64,000 nucleotides of DNA from Stromatinia cepivora (taxonomy: Eukaryota; Ascomycota; Leotiomycetes; Helotiales; Sclerotiniaceae). The stretch spans positions 1,116,001-1,180,000 of the forward strand of contig RCTD01000002.1 in the NCBI GenBank assembly GCA_014898415.1, written 5' to 3'. Position numbers and translations under genes: made by a program. How positions within the stretch are numbered: position 1 is the stretch's first letter; the number at the start of each line of letters is the position of its first letter. Under the pieces are notes generated by a model. It ran no database searches. It saw only the letters and a program-made list of their open reading frames with translations, and had not been told where the DNA came from. Shown one piece after another: positions 34,846 through 45,760 of this stretch.

Positions 34846-37800
34846 TTAGAACATATGGACCTGGATACCACTCAAAAACATAGCTGGCAACAAATCCTCA
34901 TTCTCGTTCAAGTTCATGATTGCAGCTCTCAGTCCCTTTGGTACCTGCTGGAGAATAGTATCACTCAATATCCCATCCAATCTCTCGCCCCAGATGTCAG
35001 TGAGTGTTTGGACAAGTTCAGCGCCAATGAGTGTTCCTCGCTTGAAGAGGAAATCTTTGAGTTTTTCTTTGTTATTTGAACCTTCGTGGTCCGAGTCATC
35101 ATTCAACTCGGTTTTAATCTCCGAGCTGGTGACTGAGTCTGCGTACTGTCGAGCTAACCGTCCTTGGACTAACACATTCACGATGCGGCACAGTTCTGTT
35201 TTCTTGTTTCTCATATAGTTCTCCCAGTGACCCACAAGCCCAGGTTCGGGTACTACGCTTTTGAAGTCAATATCGTCTGTCGCTATGCGTCGTCCATAGT
35301 AACTGTGCGTAGATCCTAATTCCAACTGACATAGGAACCATTTTGCTCCTTCAGCGCCTGTAAACCTGGCAAGAACCCATTCGCCTACGATAAGGTTGAT
35401 ATTGTTCTCTTGGACAAAGTCGAGCATACGGACCACACGACGTTGTTCTAAATTTTCGCCAAAGGTGCGGGCTTGAGCTGACGGATCGAGGGCGGGGGTT
35501 TTTGCATCCTCGTTCTCGGTGGAAACGGTTGTTTCTGGTTCCTTACTCATAAATCCGGAGGAAAACGAGGTGAGCTTGCTATAGTAGCTGTCGCTCTCTT
35601 GTCCAGCGGTGAGAGCTGGCCTTGAATTTATTGAACCGAGTGATCTTTTCTCCTCGGGATCAAACAAAGCTCTCCGAACTACATCACAAACATTCAGTTG
35701 CTTTCCCAATACCCCGGCTTCGCAAGAGAAATTGACTGTTATCATAGACAGTGCCGTACTGATAGTACATTGTCCGCTTATCTTCTGGTTGTCGTTTACA
35801 GCACTCTTTACTTGATAGCGGAGGTGTTCAGGATTCTGCATGCTGATTATGACTCTCTGAATATCGAAAACTCCTTCAATACCAGAAGTGGTGAGCATGA
35901 TTGGATTTGGACATATCATACTAGAACTTAGAAATTCTTGACTTTTCTGTGGCTTTTGACGTTTTCCCATAGGTAGACCATCCAAAATCGGAGCTTGTAG
36001 ATGCTCAAAAAGCGGCTGGAATTCTCTCGGGATGTCCTTGATGTCTTGATCCTTGGAGATCCAATGGTTTATTTCGTCGACTAGATTTTCTGGTTCTTCC
36101 TTGTTTGAAGAAATTGCTACTAACTCCACGTGAGATGTTGGTGGAGCGTCTACGCTTTCTTTTGCGGGAGCCAGTGGTTCTTTTGTCTTTCTGCCAAATC
36201 CACCAAGTCCGACTTTGAGTTTCGGTGCGGAGAAATGTGGCATCTGAGGTATTTGTGGTGTTTTGAGTCCGAATCTTGAGACAATGTTTCCGCTATCCTC
36301 GCTTACCGGCTTTTCCTCTTCGCTACTGATCTCTCTCTTAGTCTTTTCTTCCTCGGTCCTATAACGAGTTTGTGGCTTGTACTTCTCGAAGCTTACAGTA
36401 CTCTCGAGATAGACCAGTAGCTTTCCAAGATTGGGCAGCTGAGGCCTAAGCTCGCTCAAGCCAATTGCCTCAATGAAATTGAGAATACTTCGAAGTAGGC
36501 CAATGGACACATCTTGGTACGCCGTTCTTTTTACGAAATCGATTGTTCGACGTAATAGCAATGCAATTTGAGACGCAGTGTCTTGCAACATATATCTTTT
36601 TTTCTTCGAGGCTTCCGCCAATACATCATTTCTCCTTGCCGTAAAATAATTCTCTGATTTCGCTGGGCTGAATGCGGTCAAACTAGAGGGATATAAAGAT
36701 CTTCCTCTGATAGGGCTTCCCAAATCTTTACCCGCCCAGTTGAATATTGAGACATCATTGGTAGTGATGACCACCTCGTCGAGCAATCGATAAAGAGCTT
36801 TAGTTGGACCTTCTGCATGGAAGGCTGAAAATTTCACGCCAAGGACTCCCATTAGCGAGTAAACTCTATCAATAGGGACAGTGCATTCTCGATATGATGC
36901 CAAAGACAAAATATCGTGGGCGGGAAGAGTTGGCCTGCTAAGTCCGCGACAGCATTCAGGTGGGGGCACATTTGTGAATTCTGAAACCTTGGTTCGATCC
37001 GCAACGATGGCGGCCGCACAATCATCAACTAAAGTTCTTATTAAAAGCTTGATCAAGGTCCTCGCTTGTGGTCGAATCGAATTCGGGGTCAAATCAAAAC
37101 CCAGAGTTTTGAACAGTGATCGAAGAGTCTGGGCAGGGGGGATTTCCCGATTAATCCGTGATTCGATCTCATAACCTGCCCGAGAAATCGTACTCCGAAT
37201 ATAGGCACCGGAATTATCATCGTTCATTTCTCCGAGAAATTGAACCCCGAGAAAATTGAGGACGCCAATGAGTCTTCTTGACTTTTCCAGGCCTTTTGTT
37301 GAATTGAAGTAAGGGATCTATGTTCTAGTCAGCCCACCCGAAGCTCTGATTTGGATGGTGGTACATTATCAACATGGGGGGTTGAATGTACCTTTTCACC
37401 GGTATCCATGAATTCTTGCAGATGTGCCAAATTTTGGAGAAGATGTTTTGCTTTTTCTGGCACCCCAGAAATATCTTGGTCACGAACATGCTGTCGAAGA
37501 TAAAAACAATGATAATAGTATGGACCAAGACCTTCTACATCTCTGGACAAAGGCTTCCAAAGATTGTTCACATAAAAGGTCATTTTACTCAATACCAGTT
37601 CCTGCAAAGTCCAACCTCTTGTCGCCCACTTCGGCAATACCACATCTTCAAATTTAGCGAAATTGGCATCACCATCCAACGTGTCAGGCTGCATGTCAAG
37701 ACTACGCCAAATATTGACCCATTCTGTTGAACTTGGTGTATCCAGGTGCACCAAACAAAAGTCGGCATTATTATACCATTGTCCCATCATAGCAAGTGAT

Positions 37801-39002
37801 TCGTTAAGCTCATTTGCGTCGCCTTTATTGATACAGCAGGTATCGTTCCAAAGGTATCGTTTACGGCCATTAGATGGGAAAAGACCAGAATCAAGGATTT
37901 TTTTCGCTTCCCTCAGTGAGCCTTCGATTTTGTACATTGACTTCTTTCTCTCTAGGATAGGAAGGAGATCTTCCATTGCGGAGCGTAGGCCGGGGATTTG
38001 GTTCATGGTCATGCATTTTTCTGTTGCGTTTCCAAGACGTGTTTCGGCGCGGCTTTGCTTGTCTTCAACTTCAAGAAGGTCGGATTCGGCTTGTGATAAA
38101 TCTCTGTGAAGGTTGAAATTATCATCCTCACTTGCCTCACTGTTGGTGGGCGTTCCCAAATCATCGACTCCCACGTCTTTCTTTTCCTTCTCCAAGTTCT
38201 TGTTTGCCCTCTTCCTCAGCTCTATTCCATTTTTCTTCTCATTCAGAGTACTGCGAGCGCTTGCTGCTTCCCAAGTAGCTTCTTTAAACTCGGTCAGCTG
38301 AGCAAGGAACGTCCCTAGATCGCAATCACTTGAACCATTGCCTGAACGGCTCAGAATAACGGTGATTTTCTTGATCTGCTCATCAACATCCTTCGTGCAT
38401 TGCGCAGCGAGTAATTCAACATCACTTTTCCCCACTTCTAAATGACCGAATTTCTTAGCTTGAAAACTAGCAAACCTCTTCGCATCCTCATCTTCATCAT
38501 CGGCGTCCCGAACCATTTCATAAACTTCTCTTTTCCTCGCGTTCTCTTTGATCTTGGTAAGAAATGGATATGTAATTTCTTGTCCTTTCCAACTATGACT
38601 CAATATCACATATTGGCCCTTTGGCCAATCCTCCATATTCCCCGTATCAATATTAAACATCCTCTTAGGAACGGGTACTCCATCCGCATTCAAGACCGCC
38701 GGGTCAATGGTTTCTTTCTCAAAACTCTCATCGTCTAAATCAGCGCCATTAGCGGCAGAATCAATGAAATCCGGCACGAAATTCGAATTGATGATCCATT
38801 TCATGGATTTGCGAACTTTATTTTGCAATAAAGGATCAAGCACAGATTTGACATAGGCATCGCGGGCAACGTTGTAGCCTACGCCAGTAGTACTGGCGAG
38901 GGAGGAGATGAGAGATTTCTCAGATGGCGTGGGGGTGCCCGTTGCGTCGAGGATTTTCTTCCCAAGACGAAGAAGCTCGTTTTGGTCGGTCCAAGATGCC
39001 AT
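34846..39002 (-). CDS. Large HET-domain (heterokaryon incompatibility) protein
   Basis: Two exons on the minus strand, 39002-37392 and 37317-34846, with a 74 bp intron that has a CTGAC branch site; about 1360 residues. The join is in phase and adds 30 codons before the first Met of the second frame. The HET domain is recognised in three blocks: YVILSHSWKGQEITY (131-145), YLWNDTCCINKGDANEL (383-399) and WATRGWTLQELVLSKMTFYV (about 460). The post-HET region has the usual REC-like signature (CTVPIDRVYSLMGVLGVKF, VSIFNWAGKDLG). Blocks 1 and 2 are 235 residues apart rather than a few tens, because of a charged, coiled-coil-rich insertion (about 155-375). The last 700 residues lack NACHT, WD or ankyrin repeats I can see. 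HET proteins trigger cell death after fusion of unlike hyphae; that role here is inferred from family. The start at 39002 is the first ATG of the open frame. Confidence 0.85.
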
Positions 39003-39665
39003 TTTTGGGAGACTTTCCTAGGAATTGGTATTGAGGAGAGGATTCTGAAGATAAATCAGAAGTGGAGAGTCGAATTGGAGCAGAAGCTACAATTGGAAGC
39101 TCTAATAAGCTATCGATAAATTTCCACGGCTCCAACCAAGTGGCTGCAATATCAAATGCTCACTCATTGCATCGAGATCTCCAAAATATCTCCTCATACT
39201 TTTAGCTATTCCATAGTACTTCATCATTTTACCCGTCCGACGCACGGAAATCGTTCCCATATGATACGTTCTGATCCCTTATAACAGCACCGAAACAATT
39301 ACGACGCTGAATGTACATCCCGCCAATCACCCCACGTTTTCGGAACTCCTTAACCGTGGCTTGCAGTTTGTACATTTAATTAAACTCAATCTAATCCCTC
39401 AGCCAGCCAGTATTGATCTATTGTGTATCAGCGCATCAGTTCAATATTGATGCATGTTCGTATACGAAGCCCCTGTATTCCCGGCACTTGATGGAGGATT
39501 TTTGAGGGAAACTCGGCTCGTGCCGTTGAGGTCGGATGGAATCATCCTGAATACTGGTCGTTTGATATCCCCCGAGTTCATCGTACTGAGTGCTTCTCAA
39601 CGGGAATTTTATTCTTCACGTTTTGAAGGAGAGATCCCCAGCATATTATATACCAATTGAACAAA
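39003..39665. other. Divergent promoter region, HET gene and 39666 gene
   Basis: About 660 bp separating two divergent starts. A 68-codon frame at 39454-39660 ends just before the next gene's ATG and shows no domain; I do not call it. Confidence 0.5.
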
Positions 39666-40517
39666 ATGGCTTCATATCATAGAATTCTCAAAGTCTTTGG
39701 AAGGTCTGTTGAAGATAAAACATTACAGTGTGACTGGTATGCCTCTCCTTAACTCTCGTCAAACGAATGAATCTGGTGCTCAGAGATCCCAGTTAACAAT
39801 TTTGTAGTGATATACATCCATGGGAGATTCTCGTGAATGGGGATCGCTGGTCGGGTCGACTTCGACTAATTGGTTTCGTGGATATTTTCTTCCTGATTAG
39901 TTACTCAGAAAATTCGAGGTTTCATGAAGGGATAGTTATCTACAGTGCGTATACAATCCGCTCGAAGGTGGGACGAGAGAGGACGAGAATACTGAAAGAC
40001 AATAGAGGATGACCAACAAATCTCAAGACTTCTAAACCTAGCCGGAAAAGAATTCAAAGACGGAAACCTGGTACCCAAAACTCTCCCATCCGAATTTCCT
40101 GATTCAAACCCAACAGCTCCCGGCTCCACCCCCCAGATCCCCGCCGCCACACTCACATACACAACCTTCACCCGCGACACCGCAGACTACACCAGCTTTT
40201 CCATCGGCCACCCCATCGGCCTCTGCACCAAATATTCCTCCTCAGACCTCCAAACCTACACCATCCATCTCCGGAAACCCACCGATCCCCTCCTAAAACA
40301 GAAATACAAAAGAGCGCTCAAAGTCCACGATACGTTGGATATGATACAAGACGCGGTCAAATTGGGATTGGTGAGTTATGCGGAGATTTTGGGACATGGG
40401 ATGGGTCATATTTATAGAGGGAGTAGTACGTTGGATATTGGGAAGGGGTTTGTGGGGGGATTGGGTGCGGGGAATCAGAATCCAAGTTGGATGGGGTTGA
40501 GTGGTGATAGGGGTTAG
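39666..40517 (+). CDS. Small three-exon protein of unknown function
   Basis: A spliced gene with no single long frame: exons 39666-39736, 39808-39944 and 40006-40517, introns 71 and 61 bp with GT/AG ends (first donor GTATGC, TTAAC branch), giving about 239 residues. Phase is kept at both joins and the product reads like protein throughout: DIHPWEILVNGDRWSGRL, RLIGFVDIFFLIS, LNLAGKEFKDGNLVPKTLP, VKLGLVSYAEILGHGMGHIY. I do not recognise the family. The frame stops at TAG (40515), but the same frame stays open for 59 further codons to TGA at 40695, with protein-like sequence (NNELIWLYHEQGIHSEYTRF), so the stop may be a recent nonsense change. The distal end of that extension overlaps an antisense pirin relic. 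Confidence 0.55.
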
Positions 40518-40654
40518 ATTGTAGGTTGGAGGGGTGGGAGAGGGGTATGGGAAGATGATGGGGTGGAGATGGGCATGAATAATGAATTGATTTGGTTATA
40601 CCACGAACAAGGCATTCATTCGGAGTACACGAGGTTTTACTTGGCTCATACCCT

Positions 40655-40740
40655 GGGGAAGGGCTTGGATTTGGAGGAAGTGGATTCCTTCTTTTGATTC
40701 ATTTTGTTCGGAATATGCAATTCCTGTAGGGTATCTAGTT
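40655..40740 (-). pseudogene. Relic copy of the pirin intron 1 / exon 2 junction
   Basis: Read on the minus strand, CCCTACAG then an open stretch GIAYSEQNESK...HFLQIQALP matches the start of exon 2 of the intact pirin gene (GIAHSEQNESK...HFLQIWALP) at 41624 downward, including its 3' splice site. Over the central 62 bp the two copies agree at about 55 positions by eye. After ALP the likeness fades and no pirin exon 1 is present, so this is a fragment, not a gene. It lies in the same orientation as the real gene about 900 bp away. Confidence 0.75.
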
Positions 40741-41112
40741 AGTATATTTCAACTAATATGAGGCGAAAATATAATCATACTCCATAAGCTTACATAAATT
40801 ACTTGGCCAGCATAAAGACCATCTCCACTAGAAGTAGGGAGGAGACGATTTCTGAGAGCGTTCGAATCATTCATCTAGTACTGGTTGTATGGATCCATTT
40901 CCGTCATCATGATATAGGTATGCTATTTTGGATATCAGAACGTAGTGATATTTTCTTATGTTTGATGTTCTCGACTGTGACATCGCAGGCAAATTTGTAG
41001 CAGAGTGATACTTCACCTTTATGAGTCATCGGGGGTTATATTTTTAAAAGTTCAAGTTACAATAAGTGCTAAGGTATCGATATATAAGCCAAATTCCAAA
41101 AACCAAAAACAT

Positions 41113-42212
41113 CTAATCGCTGTCCAAAACGATAACTTCCACCTCAGCCTCTCCGATGCTTTCAACACTCAAAACATCTCCTGCCTTGACTCCTTCAACG
41201 AATGCACCATCACCCTCAGACAGCACAGCTCCTTCTCTGCCATCTAATCTGATCTTTGCATTGCCCCCCTTGGTCATAGGAACATGCACATAGACTTTTC
41301 TATTTTCGGCACTCTTTGTAGCCTCTCCACCAACAGTCCATTTGAATCTCTTGTCCACTCCAATAATCCCAGCAGCCATGACGAAATCAGCATGTATAGG
41401 TATGGTATTTGGGAGCGTTGGTTCTGCCGCCTTTTCCTCTTGTGCAGACGCATTAGGGCCAGCTTTCAATGGGGAGAGAATTGGTAGGAATGCGGATCGC
41501 TTGGCGTCTTCAGAGAAGGTCTTTGTATGGTATCGTGGAGTGAGAGATCTGGTCCAAGGGAGGGCCCATATTTGAAGGAAGTGGACTTCTTCCTTTGATT
41601 CATTTTGTTCTGAATGTGCAATTCCTATAGGGTATTCATTAGCATTATTCGATTCACTTGGGACGAGACAACAAACATACCACTTCCACCAGTTGTGAAC
41701 TGAACATCTCCTCTTTTCATTCTGTAAAAATCATCTCCTTCCTCTCCCTCTGCTCCCTTCTTAATCATACTATCTCTGTGGGTCAATTCTCCACTGAGAA
41801 TATAACTGAAGATTTCAGCATCGCGATGAGGGTGCGTGGGGAACCCTGTGCCAGCAGCTACACGATCTTCGTTGAGGACTCGCAGGCTTCCAAAGTTCTG
41901 AAATTGACTATCGTAGTAGTTTGCGAAACTGAATGTATGGTATGAATTGAGCCAGCCATGATCAGCATGGCCTCGAGCCGATGACTTGCGGGGGGTAATC
42001 TTGGCGTGTGAAAGTGCTTTAGACATGGTTGACTTGATGGCAGATGTCGTGCTCATAGAAGATTGGGTTGTAGTTGAGTCTGTGTCAATTGTGGTGATTA
42101 TTCTGTTGTTTGTGAAGAATTGAAAGAACTGTGATAATTGACTATTGCTACTGTAGAACAGTATGGAAATTGATGCAATGAAAATGGAGGTTATGAGAAT
42201 GAGGAGCTTCAT
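41113..42212 (-). CDS. Pirin family protein with hydrophobic N-terminal extension
   Basis: Two exons on the minus strand, 42212-41681 and 41624-41113, with a 56 bp intron; about 347 residues. The N-terminal cupin carries the iron site region: HADHGWLNSYHTFSFANYYD, then FPTHPHRDAEIFSYILSGEL, with the His-x-His and Glu ligands expected for pirin (HPHRD, and the splice-spanning SGIAHSE). The C-terminal cupin is present but more diverged, ending VEVIVLDSD. Pirins are non-haem iron proteins, some with quercetinase activity and some nuclear cofactors. Oddly, the first 22 residues are very hydrophobic (MKLLILITSIFIASISILFY), giving a likely signal anchor; starting instead at Met53 (42056) would give a normal pirin of about 295 residues. 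Either start, or both, may be used. Confidence 0.88.
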
Positions 42213-44292
42213 TTATAGACTTTGGCAAGTCTGCTGGAATGTGAGAGATGAAGGAAAATATACGTTACGTGAAGATTAGGAAATGATTACTTATTGATTT
42301 CAGATATATTTCTTTGATGATGATTTTTAACTTACCGATAGCAGTTGGTCTACATGATTGTGGATTGATTGATTTTTGATGCTGATGAAAGTATTGCATC
42401 AGCAACTTATTCATAATTACGGAAGCGCTAGTCATCTTAAGTCATCTCATGCTTCATGGCTAGCTCGCCGAAAGCGGTGAACATCATTTGGCACGTGAAT
42501 ACGCGAGCAGGGCAGAATTACGACCGCATCTTCTTCCTCATGCTGTACTTTAGAAAACCCTCAAGACTACCAAAAATCAGCATACGGTCTCAGGTTACTT
42601 GTAGGTTAGATGATACACCATATCTTATGTCGGTCATTGGGCCACTCTTTAAAAAGGTGAGTCACTTCAAAATCACGAATTTAATATCGCGGGGTTATTT
42701 GTCGACGATCGAAATCGCACATGAACCCCAATCTGTAATCGAAAATGCGATAAAAGCACGGAATCCGCGAAACCAGGGATGATTTTGCTGATTCCAAGAC
42801 TCAGGAAGAAGGTAATTTTTATCAATTTGAAACAAATCAGCGTCGAATTGAGCTCGGCTTCCATGGAAGTTAAGTCGAGCGGGGGAGCCAAATACAATGG
42901 CAAAAGGAGTAATAATTTCAGAAAAGCTATCTAGATACCCTTGATCTCTGCTTCAAGCAGTTGAAAAGAGACATCAGGGATCAAAGATTCAGCTCAACTC
43001 GATTCCCCAGTCAGGTCGAGTCTGGAATATTAGACGTCATTTTGCCATCTGAACGAGAAGGCGAAGAATATAATTTGGAATTCAATGGCAAGAATCTCCA
43101 ATATCGTAAGAATGGAGGTTCTGAATGGGATTATTCATTCCTTGCTTGGGTGATGAGCTTTCTCCCTATTGTTGACAGTCTTAACTAACAGTTCTAAAGT
43201 TCCGAGGCTTCGCGATTAAGAAGCCCTCCGTTACCTTTAAGTCACCGCTTTGTTCTTAGGTATAACCTCAAGCATACAGCACCAGACGAGACAAGTGAGT
43301 AGCCCAGTCCACAGGGACCCCCCGCCCCCCCGGACACCGTGCTGCTATAGCGTTCCAATAGCTTGCAAGTTTGCACTGCTTCAGCAGTATCGTGAAAAAC
43401 ACGTTGACCGCTATCTGTAATTTTACCCTCCGTTTTGAAAGACCAGAAAGCGAATCGGCTGTTAATTGAGAAATTCAGTATGCTCTTTGACATTTTTGAC
43501 ACCAAGTACGCTATATGGTCCTGGAAAACCTGCAGTCTAGCGGTGGGTATTCAAATTCTAGGTAGAAATGTTTCAGAGGTCTTATCAGCAAGCTACGAGA
43601 CACCACCACAAGGTATTACGAAGACATCTCATGATAACTTCCAAAGAGCCAAAAAGCTTCTTACTTTCATCAACCGCATAGCCAAGCGTAAAACGACCCC
43701 AACCCAATTCCCTCGAAGCCAGGTGATAAATTAACGGCCGAGGCTTTGGTTTCGTCCAGCCGCAACACCGTCAGTGATGCTAGTCGTGACAAGAAGAGGG
43801 GTTTCACCTTTTGATGCTATCCAGGGTTCCGCGCCAGATGTAGAACAAGTTCAGCGGCTGCCAATCCAGAACCAGTGGCGGGAATCTAGCACACAATAGC
43901 CTTTTAGCTTGACCATGTGCACTTTTTGTTTCGGGAGTGTTATTGTAAGGCTATGTTCTTTATGTGATACTATCATGAAGAATGCGTGTTTATTGGCGCT
44001 TTCTTCTCAAGGCGGGATTGCTTGTATATCAAGTAGAACATGTGCTAAGGAGACCAGATTTGTTAGAATTTTAGCGGGAGTTACTTGAGCTGATCGAGTT
44101 TGATATGAGAGGAACTAATGTGTATAACAATATTGCATACATAGTAACAGATTTATGTTCTTGAATCTATTGTTATGTCGTAGCAGTGAAAGATGGCCAA
44201 GGTTGCTTTGGGGAATCTTGGAACGGAAGGACAGCTCATATCTGTAAAAGTAGCTTGCCAATGAGGCAATTTTGTACCGTACTCTCCGCCCT
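42213..44292. other. Spacer with short ORF debris and a C-run
   Basis: About 2 kb. Plus-strand frames at 42961-43188 (ILDVILPSEREGEEYNLEF) and 43435-43734 (LLIEKFSMLFDIFDTKYAIW) read somewhat like protein but start and stop abruptly, separated by a C-rich run near 43318-43334. They could be remnants of one broken gene; I do not recognise it. Confidence 0.4.
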
Positions 44293-45092
44293 CTACAGTT
44301 TCGGTTCGCTCTTGCCCCATATAGGCGAATCCAACTCCGTTGTGCAAAGAATGAAAGTATCCTTCAAACTTCCCACCCTGTGCTTGCGATTTCCTTCCTG
44401 ATAGTCTTCACTGGCCAACATATCTGCAAAATGTTCAATACTCGGATAGTGCGCCAACGCAACCTCATCCCATTCACTTCTTTCTTTCGGATTTTCTTCA
44501 TGTATCACAGTTCCAACAATCTTTGCAATACCACCTCGTTTTGAACCGATAGATTTCGCAAATTCAGATCCATATTTCAAGTATTGTTCTTTGAGTCCAG
44601 GTTTAAATGCTAGAAGATTAAGCATAGAGACTGCGCCTCGCCCTTCTTGTTTGCTGAATGTTTTAGTCCATTCTAGTAATGGGGGAGAAAGCTCAAGAGC
44701 TTGGGCTGAAGATGTCGTGCTGTGCTCATTTAATCTTCCTGTAAGTGGTGGTATATCTTCCGATCGAGGCTTAAGTAGTTTCTTATTCTTCGAGGTGAAA
44801 TCTTGAAATAACCGTGAAGGTACCCCTGCTGTAACCTGCCATTGATGGAGAATAAGATTTTGAAGTGAGGATGGGAGGATATCGGTATTTGGCAGGATCA
44901 TTAAGATATCCCAATGAATGTTACGTGCGAGAAGTGGTCAATTGATATTGATGTTGGAAGAACAATCCAACGCACGACCCTGCCAATTGTGAGTGGAGTG
45001 ACTGAAATTCGCATCATGCAAGTTGTATATATCATATTGGAGAGATTGACATCAGGATGACGATGATGTGCAGTGGAACTTACTATTGACAA
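44293..45092 (-). pseudogene. DUF1330-like (dimeric alpha/beta barrel) gene, apparently frameshifted
   Basis: The main minus-strand frame from the ATG at 44901 gives 202 residues with a clear ferredoxin-like barrel in its second half: AVSMLNLLAFKPGLKEQYLK, IAKIVGTVI, DEVALAHYPSIEHFADMLAS. Family members carry an N-terminal half, and it is visible upstream: IGRVVRWIVLPTSISIDH in one frame at about 44990-44937, continuing as LLARNIHWDILMILPNTDIL in the next frame. The two meet at GACCA|CTTCTC with one base missing and no room for an intron, so a single-base deletion or an assembly error is the simplest reading. I also fail to find a proper first exon with an ATG. If only the 202-residue part is made it lacks the first barrel. 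Function of the fungal family is unknown. Confidence 0.55.
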
Positions 45093-45760
45093 GCAAATGG
45101 TACTACTGTACGCAATAGTTACCCCTCACTAGATGAGGGATGAAGTGCCGAAAATGGCTAAGGCCTAAAGTTGGAGCCGAGGGAGGCACAGGCCCCCCCA
45201 TCATCCCTTTCAAAACAATTCAACCAAGAATCCACATCAACGGAGGAGTTCGAATGGCAAATCTTCACAATTGATTATGGTATTGACCCAATTGATACCG
45301 CGTACAATGTATCAAGCAATTGCTGTTTGTGTGTGAAAGTATATTAGTGTCTCATTACTATGATGAATTGATTCTTCGCAATGATGTTTTCACATGCATG
45401 TAGCTAATCACGGTTATCACTATGCCAACGAACAGGAAAACTAACTAGTCAACATTGACCATTAGCTGGTCTGGATCTCGTGTTTATCATCGGGGTCTGA
45501 TACTGGGTCACACTAAATCTTTCATGCAGATGTACTCTGTACTTGTTCCATCGCGATAGACACCAAATTAAAACCGTTACATACTTTGAATCGAACCAGA
45601 CTGGCAAGAGAGTTCGAGGAGAATCAGTGCTAAGCTGTGCTCTCCACTCTCAACTTGAGATTCCTATACTCTCACTGGCAACAATAATGTAATCAATATC
45701 GAAGAATAGCCTAGCCTCTGCCAGCATATCAATACTTTACTCCCCATTTTCAGATTCAGC
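45093..45760. other. Divergent spacer before the Kelch gene
   Basis: About 670 bp with no gene; contains a C-run near 45195 and the Kelch gene promoter and leader. Confidence 0.5.

Noticed and set aside
39454..39660. 68-codon plus-strand frame before the 39666 gene
   Set aside because: No donor linking it in phase to the downstream exons and no recognisable motif; probably promoter.
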